Assembly: GCF_002028455.1 (NCBI RefSeq)
Contig: NZ_MWUM01000021.1
Coordinates: 35,228-99,227 of the forward strand
Direction: 5' to 3'
Origin: Zoogloea sp. LCSB751
Lineage (GTDB): Bacteria > Pseudomonadota > Gammaproteobacteria > Burkholderiales > Rhodocyclaceae
Length of the DNA: 64,000 bases
Positions 34,118 through 45,587 of this stretch are shown here, in pieces (the stretch's first letter is position 1; each line of letters opens with the position of its first letter). Below the pieces are notes generated by a model, which was given only the letters and a program-made list of their open reading frames with translations, was not told the origin of the DNA and made no database searches. The translations under genes were made by a program, and so were the position numbers.

Positions 34118-35175
34118 TGCCGACGCTGATGGTCATGGCCGGCGGTACCGGCGGCCACATCTACCCCGGTCTGGCCGTTGCGGACGCCCTGCGCGCGCGC
34201 GGCTGGAAGGTGGTGTGGATGGGTAACCCGGAAGGCATGGAGGCGCGCATCGTCCCGGCCAGCGGTTACGACATGGCCTGGGTGCGCTTCTCGGCCCTGC
34301 GCGGCAAGGGACTGCTGCGCAAGCTGTTGCTGCCTTTCAACCTGCTGCGTGGTTTTGCCCAGGCGCTTGGCCAGATCCGCCGCGTCAAGCCGGATGTAGT
34401 GCTCGGCATGGGCGGCTATGTGACCTTCCCCGGCGGCATGATGGCGGCGCTGCTCGGCCGGCCGGTGGTGGTGCATGAACAGAATTCCGTTGCCGGCCTG
34501 GCCAATCGCGTGCTGGCCGGCGTCGCAGACAAAGTGGTGACCGGTTTCCCGGGCGTGCTGAAGAAGGGTGAATGGGCCGGTAATCCGGTACGTGCCGAGA
34601 TCACCGCGGTGGCGCCGCCGGCGCAGCGCTTTGCCGGCCGTTCAGGTCCGCTGCGGGTGCTGGTGGTCGGCGGTAGCCTCGGTGCGGCAGCCCTCAATGA
34701 CGCCATGCCGAAGGCGCTGGCGCTGCTGGCGCCGGAGCAACGTCCGGTGGTCACGCATCAGGCCGGCGCCAAGCAAATTGATGCGTTGCGCGCGGCCTAC
34801 CAGGCCGCCGGCGTGGCAGGGGAGTTGCTGCCCTTCATCGACGACATGGCCGTGCGCTACGCCAACGCCGATCTGGTGATCTGCCGCTCGGGCGCGCTGA
34901 CCGTGGCTGAGTTGGCGGCCGTTGGAGTGGCCAGCGTGCTCGTGCCTTTCCCCCATGCGGTGGATGACCATCAAACCGGCAACGCCCGCTTCCTCGCCGA
35001 TGCTGGCGCGGCGGTGCTGTTGCCGCAAACCGAACTGACGCCGCAGCGCCTGGCCGCGCTGCTGCAGGAGATGGATCGCGAGCGCCTGCTGACGATGGCC
35101 GACAAGGCCCGCGGGTGTGCCAAACCGGAAGCGACGGCCCGCGTGGCTGACGTCTGCGCCGGTCTCGCTGCGTAA
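34117..35175 (+). CDS. murG: Lipid II synthase MurG
   Basis: A 352-residue GT-B glycosyltransferase at the inner face of the membrane that adds GlcNAc to lipid I. The N-terminal GGTGGHIYPGLA, the MGGYVTFPGG loop, the HEQNSVAGLANR block and the UDP-binding region CRSGALTVAELAAVG with PFPHAVDDHQ are diagnostic. It shares one base with the ftsW stop. Confidence 0.97.
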   Translation: MPTLMVMAGGTGGHIYPGLAVADALRARGWKVVWMGNPEGMEARIVPASGYDMAWVRFSALRGKGLLRKLLLPFNLLRGFAQALGQIRRVKPDVVLGMGGYVTFPGGMMAALLGRPVVVHEQNSVAGLANRVLAGVADKVVTGFPGVLKKGEWAGNPVRAEITAVAPPAQRFAGRSGPLRVLVVGGSLGAAALNDAMPKALALLAPEQRPVVTHQAGAKQIDALRAAYQAAGVAGELLPFIDDMAVRYANADLVICRSGALTVAELAAVGVASVLVPFPHAVDDHQTGNARFLADAGAAVLLPQTELTPQRLAALLQEMDRERLLTMADKARGCAKPEATARVADVCAGLAA

Positions 35176-35184
35176 AGGAAGAAC

Positions 35185-36579
35185 GTGAAACACAAAGTCA
35201 AAAGCATTCATTTCGTCGGCATCGGTGGAGCCGGCATGAGCGGCATTGCCGAGGTGCTGCTCAACCTCGGTTACGAGGTCAGCGGCTCCGACCTGGGCGA
35301 CAACGTGGCGACACGCCGCCTGCAGGCGCTGGGCGCCCGCGTGGTGAAGGGGCATGCGGCCGAGAACGTCGCCGAGGCCGACGCCGTAGTGACGTCTACC
35401 GCCGTCAAGGGCGACAACCCGGAAGTCATCGCCGCCCGCAACCGCGGCATTCCGGTGGTGCCGCGGGCCCAGATGCTGGCCGAGCTGATGCGCCTCAAGC
35501 AGGGCATCGCCATTGCTGGCACCCACGGCAAGACCACCACCACCTCGCTGGTGGCGAGCATCCTCGCTGAAGGCGGGCTGGACCCGACTTTCGTGATCGG
35601 CGGCAAGCTCAACGCGGCGGGCGCCAATGCGCGCCTCGGCAAGGGCGATTTCCTGGTCGCCGAGGCGGACGAATCCGATGCGTCCTTCCTGCTGCTGACG
35701 CCGGTGATCTCGGTGGTCACCAACATCGACGCCGACCACATGGAGACCTACGGCCACGATTTCGCGCGGCTCAAGCAGTCCTTCGTGGATTTCCTGCAGC
35801 ATCTGCCCTTCTACGGTGTGGCGGTGCTGTGCGACGACGACAAGCACGTGCGCTCCATTGTGCCGCTGGTGTCCAAGCAGATCGTCCGTTACGGCTTCTC
35901 CGAATCCGCCCACGTGCATGCGGAGAACATCCATGCGGCGGACGGCAAGATGACTTTCGACGTGCTGCGCCGCCACGGCGAGTTCGCTCCCTTGTCTGTG
36001 GTGCTCAACCTGCCGGGCCGTCACAACGTGCTCAACGCGCTGGCGGCGATTGCGGTGGCGACCGAGGTCGGGGTCTCCGACGCAGCCATCGTGAAGGCCC
36101 TCGCCGAGTTCAAGGGCGTCGGCCGGCGCTTCCAGCGTTACGGCGAGGTGGCGCTCCCGAGTGGCGGCGTGGTCACCGTCATCGACGACTATGGCCACCA
36201 TCCGGTGGAAATGGCGGCGACCATCGCCGCCGCCCGCGGCGCCTTCCCGCACAAACGCCTGGTGCTGGCCTTCCAGCCGCACCGCTACACGCGTACGCGG
36301 GATTGTTTCGAGGATTTCGTGAAGGTCTTGTCCACCGTCGACGCGTTGCTGCTCGGCGATGTGTATGCCGCCGGCGAGGCGCCCATCGTGGCGGCCGACG
36401 GCCGTTCGCTGGCGCGGGCGCTGCGCGTGGCGGGCAAGATCGAGCCGGTGTTCGTCGAGAACATCGAAGACATGCCGGCGGCCATCCTGGCCGCGGCACA
36501 GGACGGGGACGTGGTGATCACGATGGGCGCCGGCAGTATCGGCGCCGTGCCCGGCAAACTGGTAAGCGGTGGAGTCTAA
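35185..36579 (+). CDS. murC: UDP-MurNAc:L-Ala ligase
   Basis: A 464-residue ligase for the first amino acid of the stem peptide. The N-terminal HFVGIGGAGMSGIAEVL nucleotide loop, the ATP loop AGTHGKTTTTS, the YGHHPVE motif and AFQPHRYTRT are MurC signatures. Translation starts at a GTG with AAAGGAAG upstream. Confidence 0.97.
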   Translation: MKHKVKSIHFVGIGGAGMSGIAEVLLNLGYEVSGSDLGDNVATRRLQALGARVVKGHAAENVAEADAVVTSTAVKGDNPEVIAARNRGIPVVPRAQMLAELMRLKQGIAIAGTHGKTTTTSLVASILAEGGLDPTFVIGGKLNAAGANARLGKGDFLVAEADESDASFLLLTPVISVVTNIDADHMETYGHDFARLKQSFVDFLQHLPFYGVAVLCDDDKHVRSIVPLVSKQIVRYGFSESAHVHAENIHAADGKMTFDVLRRHGEFAPLSVVLNLPGRHNVLNALAAIAVATEVGVSDAAIVKALAEFKGVGRRFQRYGEVALPSGGVVTVIDDYGHHPVEMAATIAAARGAFPHKRLVLAFQPHRYTRTRDCFEDFVKVLSTVDALLLGDVYAAGEAPIVAADGRSLARALRVAGKIEPVFVENIEDMPAAILAAAQDGDVVITMGAGSIGAVPGKLVSGGV

Positions 36580-36595
36580 AAAGGTGGCAACTGAG

Positions 36596-37510
36596 GTGAG
36601 CAGTCGATTCGGAAAAGTGGCGGTCCTGCTGGGCGGAACGTCCGCTGAACGGGAGATTTCCCTGATGTCGGGGGCGGCCGTGCTGGCGGCGCTGCAGGGC
36701 GCGGGCGTGGATGCCCATGCCTTCGATCCGGCCGAGCGGGATCTGCACATCCTCAAGGAAGAGGGCTTCGACCGTGTCTTCATCGCGCTGCATGGGCGCG
36801 GTGGCGAAGACGGCACGGTGCAGGGCGCCCTCGAGCTGATGGGCATTCCCTATACCGGCAGCGGCGTAATGGCCTCTGCCATCGCCATGGACAAGTGGCG
36901 CACCAAGCTCGTGTGGCTGGCCAGCGGCCTGCCGACGCCGCGTTTCGCGATCCTCGACGAAAGCACGGACTGGGATGCGGTGGTGGCCGAGCTTGGCCTG
37001 CCGATCTTCGTCAAGCCGGTGCATGAAGGTTCAAGCATGGGCGCCACCAAGGTCACCGAGGCGGCGCAGCTGAAGGGGGCCTGGGAACTGGCGGCCAAGT
37101 ACGATTCGCTGGTGCTGGCGGAGGAGTTCGTAACCGGTCAGGAGCTGACCGCGCCTTTCCTCGGTGACCGGGCCCTGCCGCTGGTGCGCATCGTGGCTCC
37201 GGACGGCAACTACGATTATCAGCACAAGTACTTCACCGATGACACACAGTACTTTTGCCCGAGCGGTCTGCCCGAGGCGCTCGAGAAGGACATCCAGGCC
37301 GCTGTCGTGCGCAGCGCCCAGGTCCTGGGGTGTCGCGGCTGGGGTCGTGCCGATCTGATCCTGCGGGAGGATGGTCGCTTCACGCTGCTCGAGATCAACA
37401 CTGCCCCGGGGATGACCAATCATTCTCTGGTGCCGATGTCGGCGCGGGTGTCCGGTCTGTCCTTCGAGACCCTGTGCCTGGAAATTCTCGCCGGAGCGCG
37501 TCTTGGCTGA
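36596..37510 (+). CDS. ddl: D-alanine--D-alanine ligase B
   Basis: A 304-residue ATP-grasp ligase that makes D-Ala-D-Ala for MurF. Conserved blocks are AVLLGGTSAEREISLMSG, HGRGGEDGTVQG, VKPVHEGSSMG and the C-terminal LLEINTAPGMTNHSLVP. Several in-frame GTGs could start it (36569, 36584, 36596). The last is chosen because it gives the E. coli DdlB length and has AGGTGG at a suitable distance; the first would overlap murC by 11 bases. It overlaps ftsQ by eight bases. Confidence 0.93.
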   Translation: MSSRFGKVAVLLGGTSAEREISLMSGAAVLAALQGAGVDAHAFDPAERDLHILKEEGFDRVFIALHGRGGEDGTVQGALELMGIPYTGSGVMASAIAMDKWRTKLVWLASGLPTPRFAILDESTDWDAVVAELGLPIFVKPVHEGSSMGATKVTEAAQLKGAWELAAKYDSLVLAEEFVTGQELTAPFLGDRALPLVRIVAPDGNYDYQHKYFTDDTQYFCPSGLPEALEKDIQAAVVRSAQVLGCRGWGRADLILREDGRFTLLEINTAPGMTNHSLVPMSARVSGLSFETLCLEILAGARLG

Positions 37511-38378
37511 CCAGCGCACCACCTCCAACGTTCCGCCGCCAGCGGGAGGCAAGGCCGCCCCGGCGAAGCGTGCGCGTACTGCGCGCCCGGCACGGGACGC
37601 GGGAGGGAACGGGCTGTGGGATCGTCCCCAGCTTCTCAACCTGATTTCCGACGTGCTGATGGTGTTCGGCGCGGCTGGCCTCGGATACGCGGCAGTGGCG
37701 GCGATTTCGCGCCTGCCGGTGTATCCGTTGCGCGAGGTGGTGGTCATGACGCCGCTGGCGCAGGTCACCACGGCCCAGTTGGAGTACGCCGCGCGTTCGT
37801 CTTTGCGTGGCAATTTCTTCACGGTGGACCTGGATGATGTGCGCGGGGCCTTCGAGAAGCTGCCCTGGGTGCGGCGCGCCGATGTGCGCCGGCACTGGCC
37901 GGGGGGCATCGAGGTGCGTCTTGAGGAGCACGTCGCGTCGGCCTACTGGCGGGTTGGCGAAACCGGCGACATGCGCTTGGTCAATCGCTACGGCGAAGTG
38001 TTTTCGGCGGCCAGCAATGCGCGCATGCCGGTCTTCAGCGGGCCGGAAGGCTCGTCGGGGGTGCTGCTGGCCAAGTTCGACGAGTTCACCCACAAACTCG
38101 GCCCCATCGGCAAGCAGCTCGTCGGCGTGTCGCTGTCCGCCCGGGAGGCCTGGCAGCTGAAGATGGACGACGGCCTCACCATCGAGCTCGGACATGATCA
38201 GTCGAAGGCGCCGATCGACGAGCGACTGGCCCGCTTCGTCAAGCATTACCCCCGCGCCAAGGCGCAACTGAACATGAATGTGGCGGTGGTGGATCTCCGC
38301 TACCCCAGTGGTTTTGCCCTCCGGCCGATACCGCCTGCTGCGGCGGCGGGCAAGCAAGAAAGCAAAGGTAAGCGATGA
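37503..38378 (+). CDS. ftsQ: Cell division protein FtsQ
   Basis: A 291-residue bitopic divisome protein. A long basic, proline-rich cytoplasmic tail (about 1-45) is followed by a transmembrane helix (about 48-68) and the POTRA domain beginning at YPLREVVVMTPLAQVT. LPWVRRADVRRHWPGGIEVRLEEH is the conserved FtsQ core. Translation appears to start at a TTG overlapping ddl. The stop overlaps the ftsA ATG. Confidence 0.94.
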   Translation: MADQRTTSNVPPPAGGKAAPAKRARTARPARDAGGNGLWDRPQLLNLISDVLMVFGAAGLGYAAVAAISRLPVYPLREVVVMTPLAQVTTAQLEYAARSSLRGNFFTVDLDDVRGAFEKLPWVRRADVRRHWPGGIEVRLEEHVASAYWRVGETGDMRLVNRYGEVFSAASNARMPVFSGPEGSSGVLLAKFDEFTHKLGPIGKQLVGVSLSAREAWQLKMDDGLTIELGHDQSKAPIDERLARFVKHYPRAKAQLNMNVAVVDLRYPSGFALRPIPPAAAAGKQESKGKR

Positions 38379-39604
38379 GCAAGGAATACAAAGAACTGAT
38401 CGTCGGCCTCGATATCGGCACGTCCAAGATCACCTGCGTGGTGGCCGAACTCAAGCCGGACGGCCGCATGGATGTGATCGGCCTCGGTACGCAACCGTCC
38501 TCGGGTTTGAAGAAGGGCGTGGTGGTGAACATCGAGGCCACCGTCGATGCGATCTCGCGGGTCATCCAGGAAGTCGAGCTGATGGCCGACTGCAAGATCC
38601 GCGACGTGTATACCGGCATCGCCGGCAGCCACATCCGCAGCTTCAACTCCAACGGCATGGTGGCGATCAAGGACAAGGAAGTCTCGCCGATCGACGTCGA
38701 GCGGGTCATCGAGACCGCCCGCGCGATGCCGCTGCCGGCCGACCAGCAGATCCTGCACATCCTGACCCAGGAATTCATCATCGACGGTCAGGACGGCGTG
38801 CGCGAGCCGATCGGCATGAGCGGCGTGCGCCTGGAAGTGAAGGTGCACATCGTCACCGGCGCCGTGTCGGCGGCCCAGAACATCGTCAAGTGCGTGCGCC
38901 GCTGCGGCCTCGAAGTGCTCGACCTTGTTCTGCAGCCGCTGGCTTCCAGCTATGCGACCCTGTCGGAAGACGAGAAGGAGCTCGGTGTGTGCCTGGTCGA
39001 TATCGGCGGCGGCACCACCGACCTGGCGGTGTTCACGCAAGGGGCGATCCGTCATACCGCGGTGATTCCCATTGCTGGCGACCAGATCACCAACGACATC
39101 GCGATGGCCCTGCGTACGCCGACTGCCGAAGCCGAGGAAATCAAGATTCGCCACGGCGTCGCGATGCACACGCTGGCCGATGCATCCGAAATGATCGAGG
39201 TGCCGGGCGTCGGCGACCGTCCGCCGCGCAAGCTATCCCGTCAGGCGTTGGCCGACGTGATCGAGCCGCGCGTGTGCGAACTGTACGAACTGGTCCAGGC
39301 CGAACTGCGCCGCTCGGGTTACGAAGAATTGCTGTCCTCCGGCATCGTGCTGGCCGGCGGTGCCGCCGTCATGCAGGGCATGGTCGAGCTGGGCGAGGAG
39401 ATCTTCCACATGCCGGTGCGCATTGGCTATCCGAAGTACGACGGTGCATTGGCCGACGTGGTCTGCGAGCCGCGCTATGCCAATGCTATGGGCTTGGTGA
39501 TGGAGGGGGCTGCACAGAAGCGGCGGGGTATTCAGGCGCGCCAGACGCGGAATGTGGGACAGGTTTTTTCGCGAATGAAATCCTGGTTTGAGCGCAATTT
39601 CTGA
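38375..39604 (+). CDS. ftsA: Cell division protein FtsA
   Basis: A 409-residue actin-like ATPase that tethers FtsZ to the membrane. The N-terminal VGLDIGTSKITCVVAE phosphate loop, the LVDIGGGTTDLAVFT second loop, SGIVLAGGAA, and the C-terminal amphipathic helix (FSRMKSWFERNF) are present. It lies downstream of ftsQ with a 4-base overlap. Confidence 0.97.
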   Translation: MSKEYKELIVGLDIGTSKITCVVAELKPDGRMDVIGLGTQPSSGLKKGVVVNIEATVDAISRVIQEVELMADCKIRDVYTGIAGSHIRSFNSNGMVAIKDKEVSPIDVERVIETARAMPLPADQQILHILTQEFIIDGQDGVREPIGMSGVRLEVKVHIVTGAVSAAQNIVKCVRRCGLEVLDLVLQPLASSYATLSEDEKELGVCLVDIGGGTTDLAVFTQGAIRHTAVIPIAGDQITNDIAMALRTPTAEAEEIKIRHGVAMHTLADASEMIEVPGVGDRPPRKLSRQALADVIEPRVCELYELVQAELRRSGYEELLSSGIVLAGGAAVMQGMVELGEEIFHMPVRIGYPKYDGALADVVCEPRYANAMGLVMEGAAQKRRGIQARQTRNVGQVFSRMKSWFERNF

Positions 39605-39754
39605 GGGCCGGCGAATCCGGCGGGCGAAAGCATTGCATTTGGATAACTGTGTGCGACGGGCCTTTATTTAGCTGTAAAATTCGAGGTTATTACTAAATAC
39701 GGGGCCGGTTGCGCAGTGGCACGATCAGCGCAGTATCTCTTGGAGGCGAGGTAA

Positions 39755-40894
39755 ATGTTTGAAATAGTTGAAAAGGCTGCCGGCGGCACGAACATCAAGG
39801 TGATTGGTGTCGGCGGTGCAGGCGGTAACGCGGTCGATCACATGATCCGCGAAGGGGTGCAGGGCGTCGATTTCATTGCCGCCAACACCGATGCCCAGGC
39901 TCTGACCCGTTGCCTGGCACACACCAAGGTCCAGCTCGGCAAGAGCGGTCTGGGTGCCGGCGCGAAGCCCGAAGCCGGCCGTGCTGCTGCTCAGGAGTCC
40001 CGCGATGCCATCGCGGCGGCGCTGGAGGGGGCGCACATGTGCTTCATTACCGCCGGCATGGGTGGCGGCACCGGAACCGGCGCCGCGCCGGTGGTGGCCG
40101 AAATCGCCAAGGAAATGGGCATCCTGACCGTGGCCGTGGTGACCAAGCCCTTCGACTTCGAGAACCGCATCCGTGTCGCCGAAAGCGGTGTGGAGGAGCT
40201 CTCCAAGCAGGTGGACTCCCTGATCGTCGTGCTGAACGACAAGCTGCTCGAAGTCTATGGCGACGACGCCAGCTTCGAGGAGTGCTTCCGTTCCGCCGAC
40301 AATGTGCTGACCTGCGCGGTCGGTGGCATTGCCGAAATCATCAACGTACATGGCCTGGTGAACGTGGACTTCCAGGACGTGCGTACGGCGATGGCTGAAA
40401 TGGGCCGCGCGATGATGGGTTCTGCCGAAGCCTCTGGCCTCGACCGTGCCCGTATTGCGGCCGAGCAGGCTGCCGTGTCGCCGCTGCTGGAAGGCACCGA
40501 GCTGTCCGGTGCCCGTTGCGTGCTGATCAACATTACTGCCAACCGCAGCCTGAAGATGGCCGAAGTGCGCGATGCCGTGCGCACCGTGCAGGCCTTCGCT
40601 GCTCAGGAAGCGTTCGTCAAGTACGGCACTGTCTTCGACGAGGAGATGGAGGATCGCATCCGTGTCACCGTGGTTGCCACCGGCCTTGGCGTGGTGCGTG
40701 CCGCTGCCGCGCGCAAGCCCGAAATGCAGGTGATCCGCACCGGTACCGACAACATCGGCATGGAGGTGGATTACGGCAACCTGGAACTCCCGGCGGTGAT
40801 TCGTCGTACCTCCCGTACGACGGTCGAAGCCATGAGTGCCAATGGCATGTCGACGCTGGACATTCCGGCCTTCCTGCGCAAGCAGGCGGACTAA
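39755..40894 (+). CDS. ftsZ: Cell division GTPase FtsZ
   Basis: A 379-residue tubulin homologue that forms the Z ring. GTP contacts are in VIGVGGAGGNAVDHM, the tubulin signature GGGTGTGAAP, and the T7-loop VNVDFQDVRT. The short variable linker ends in the conserved tail DIPAFLRKQAD, which binds FtsA, ZipA, ZapD and MinC. TGGAGG is seven to eight bases before the ATG. The 150-base leader after ftsA may hold an additional promoter, but no clean -35/-10 pair is seen. Confidence 0.98.
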   Translation: MFEIVEKAAGGTNIKVIGVGGAGGNAVDHMIREGVQGVDFIAANTDAQALTRCLAHTKVQLGKSGLGAGAKPEAGRAAAQESRDAIAAALEGAHMCFITAGMGGGTGTGAAPVVAEIAKEMGILTVAVVTKPFDFENRIRVAESGVEELSKQVDSLIVVLNDKLLEVYGDDASFEECFRSADNVLTCAVGGIAEIINVHGLVNVDFQDVRTAMAEMGRAMMGSAEASGLDRARIAAEQAAVSPLLEGTELSGARCVLINITANRSLKMAEVRDAVRTVQAFAAQEAFVKYGTVFDEEMEDRIRVTVVATGLGVVRAAAARKPEMQVIRTGTDNIGMEVDYGNLELPAVIRRTSRTTVEAMSANGMSTLDIPAFLRKQAD

Positions 40895-40928
40895 GCCGGG
40901 AAGAGCCGCCCCGGTGGCTCGGACAATA

Positions 40929-40973
40929 CGCGCAGCGGGACGTCGCCTCCGTCCGCTGCGCGTTTGTCATTTG
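40929..40973 (+). terminator. Probable intrinsic terminator after ftsZ
   Basis: A perfect 10-base stem (40929-40938 with 40953-40962) and a 14-base loop are followed by TTTGTCATTT. It begins about 35 bases after ftsZ. The T-run is broken, so termination may be partial and lpxC may still be reached. Confidence 0.6.
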
Positions 40974-41059
40974 AGCGTCCGCTGGTCTAAGCTTGTTGCT
41001 GCGGTGCGGCAAGGGCTGTGTGTTAAAATTCAATGAGTTGAATGCGAGGCCGGATCATC

Positions 41060-41977
41060 ATGTTGAAGCAGAGAACCCTGAAAACCGTTGTCAGCGCTAC
41101 CGGTGTGGGGCTTCACAGCGGCAACAAGGTGATGCTTACGCTGCGTCCCGCGGCGCCGGATACCGGCATCGTGTTCCATCGTGTCGACCTCGATCCGGTC
41201 GTGGATCTGCCCGCCGATCCCTATGCAGTGTGCGACACGCGCATGTGTTCCGGCTTGCAGAAGGATGGCGCGAAGGTCAATACCGTCGAGCACCTGATGT
41301 CGGCGCTGGCCGGCCTTGGCATCGACAATGCGCATATCGACGTGGATGCGGCCGAGATCCCGATTCTGGACGGCAGCGCGGGGCCGTTTGTGTTCCTGAT
41401 CCAGTCTGCCGGTATCGAGGAGCAGAAGGCGCCCAAGCGTTTTCTGCGTGTCATCAAGCCGGTCGAGTATGTGGAGGGGGACAAATGGGTGCGCCTGGAG
41501 CCCTATGATGGCTTCAAGCTCAGCTTCTCGATCCTCTTCAATCACCCGGCCATCGACCGCACCGGCACATCGGTGACGGTGGACTTCGCCGAGCATTCCT
41601 ACGTGCGCGAGGTTGCCCGCGCGCGTACTTTCGGCTTCATGCAGGACGTGGAGTTCATGCGTGCCAACGGGCTCGGCCTGGGCGGCAGCCTCGACAACGC
41701 CATCGTGATGGACGAATACCGCGTGCTGAATGCCGACGGTCTGCGCTATGCGGACGAATTCGTGAAGCACAAGGTGCTCGACGCGATCGGCGACCTCTAC
41801 CTGGCGGGCCATTCCCTGCTGGCATCCTACAGCGCCTACAAGTCAGGGCATGCCCTGAACAATCAGATCCTGCGCGTGCTGCTGGAAGACCGCAGTGCCT
41901 GGGAAATCGTCACCTTCGAGGAAGACGCCAAGACGCCGCCGGCCGTGGCCCAGCTTTTCGACCTCGCGAGTGCCTGA
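41060..41977 (+). CDS. lpxC: UDP-3-O-acyl-GlcNAc deacetylase LpxC
   Basis: A 305-residue zinc amidase, the committed step of lipid A synthesis. The start LKQRTLKTVVSATGVGLHSG is typical. The zinc ligands are in VEHLMSALAG and KHKVLDAIGDL, with the catalytic loop YLAGHSLLASYSAYKSGHALN. The ATG at 41060 gives the same length as E. coli LpxC and has GAGG upstream; an earlier in-frame ATG at 41042 is less likely. In enterobacteria LpxC is degraded by FtsH through its C-terminus. Confidence 0.97.
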   Translation: MLKQRTLKTVVSATGVGLHSGNKVMLTLRPAAPDTGIVFHRVDLDPVVDLPADPYAVCDTRMCSGLQKDGAKVNTVEHLMSALAGLGIDNAHIDVDAAEIPILDGSAGPFVFLIQSAGIEEQKAPKRFLRVIKPVEYVEGDKWVRLEPYDGFKLSFSILFNHPAIDRTGTSVTVDFAEHSYVREVARARTFGFMQDVEFMRANGLGLGGSLDNAIVMDEYRVLNADGLRYADEFVKHKVLDAIGDLYLAGHSLLASYSAYKSGHALNNQILRVLLEDRSAWEIVTFEEDAKTPPAVAQLFDLASA

Positions 41978-41986
41978 GGCGCCTCC

Positions 41987-42184
41987 GTGCTGATCCTGCG
42001 CATCGTGGCGGTGCTGGTGGCGATCGGAATCGGCGCGTCCGTCTTTGCCTTCGTCTTCACTCGTGAGCGGCGCTACCTGGTGCTGGGTTGGCGCCTGTTC
42101 CGCTACGCCATCATCGTCGCGCTGCTGTTCTTTGCGCTGCTCATCCTCGAGCGGGTGCTGGTTCCGTTTGTACCGCTGGTCTAG
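41987..42184 (+). CDS. Small two-helix membrane protein between lpxC and dciA
   Basis: A 65-residue protein starting at GTG with two hydrophobic segments (about 1-23 and 38-60) joined by a basic loop (RERRYLVLGWR). Nine bases after the lpxC stop, so probably co-transcribed. No family with known function is recognised. It occupies the place where secM is found in enterobacteria, but shows no SecM arrest motif. Its stop codon overlaps, on opposite strands, that of the DciA-like gene within CTAG. Confidence 0.65.
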   Translation: MLILRIVAVLVAIGIGASVFAFVFTRERRYLVLGWRLFRYAIIVALLFFALLILERVLVPFVPLV

Positions 42185-42609
42185 CCGGTATTCTTCACGA
42201 AACGCTTGAGGGCTTTGGCCAGCGGCGAGTCGGCCGGCAGGCCGGCTGCCAGTTGGTCGAGCCCGTTGAGGGTCGATGCACTGATGTGGCGGGAGGGCGG
42301 CGGCGGTGCCGGGCGGTATTCCCGCACGGCCACCTTCACCTTGATGTCGCGCAGCAGCACGCCGGCCCGGGCCAGATCGACCAGCAGACTGGGCACGGCC
42401 TGGCGCAGTTTGACCGCCAGACCGGCGCTATCCACGTGCAGCACCAGCTCTTCCCCTTTCAGGTTGGCGACCTTGCAGTTACGGGCCATGTAGTCGGGCA
42501 GCAGGGCGTCGAGCTGACGCTGGAGACGCAGCAGCCGGGTCGCATGGGCCTGCAGGCGGGACAGGGCGGAGCCGCTGCCAAGGAAATTGTCGATCGAACT
42601 GGTGCTCAT
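42181..42609 (-). CDS. DciA-like DUF721 protein
   Basis: A 142-residue protein with a DUF721/DciA N-terminal domain: the QRQLDALLP helix and the VDSAGLAVKLRQAVPSLLVDLARAG segment match the KH-like fold of DciA. DciA proteins assist loading of the DnaB replicative helicase in bacteria without DnaC. The C-terminal part is Pro-rich then helical. Two earlier in-frame ATGs exist (42639, 42693). The chosen one begins at the conserved region. It is divergent from secA and convergent with the small membrane protein gene. Confidence 0.75.
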   Translation of the reverse strand: MSTSSIDNFLGSGSALSRLQAHATRLLRLQRQLDALLPDYMARNCKVANLKGEELVLHVDSAGLAVKLRQAVPSLLVDLARAGVLLRDIKVKVAVREYRPAPPPPSRHISASTLNGLDQLAAGLPADSPLAKALKRFVKNTG

Positions 42610-42753
42610 GGGGCTTGGATTTTCGGGATGCGCCCCCATGCTATGGAGAACGTTCGTGTCGTACAAGCGGGCGCCCGCCCGCAGGCCTGTCATGGTCGCG
42701 TCCGGACGTCATGTTAGAATCGGCGTTTTGCCGCGTTTTCCCTTCCAAATCAA

Positions 42754-45480
<2,727 letters not shown>

Positions 45481-45500
45481 GACTGCTCCCCATGGACTGC

Positions 45501-45533
45501 GGGGCCGGCGTCATGCCGGCCCCGTTTGCGTTT
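45501..45533 (+). terminator. Intrinsic terminator after secA
   Basis: GGGGCCGGC and GCCGGCCCC form a nine-base perfect stem around GTCAT, followed by GTTTGCGTTT. It lies 20 bases after the secA stop. Confidence 0.8.
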
Positions 45534-45587
45534 ACAGTCGCCTCAAGATGGGCGAATGCCAGCCGTTATGGGGCGAGAGGTGAATGA

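Noticed and set aside
41024..41029. TAAAAT as the -10 box of an lpxC promoter
   Set aside because: No acceptable -35 box lies 16-18 bases upstream; candidates are 22-25 bases away.
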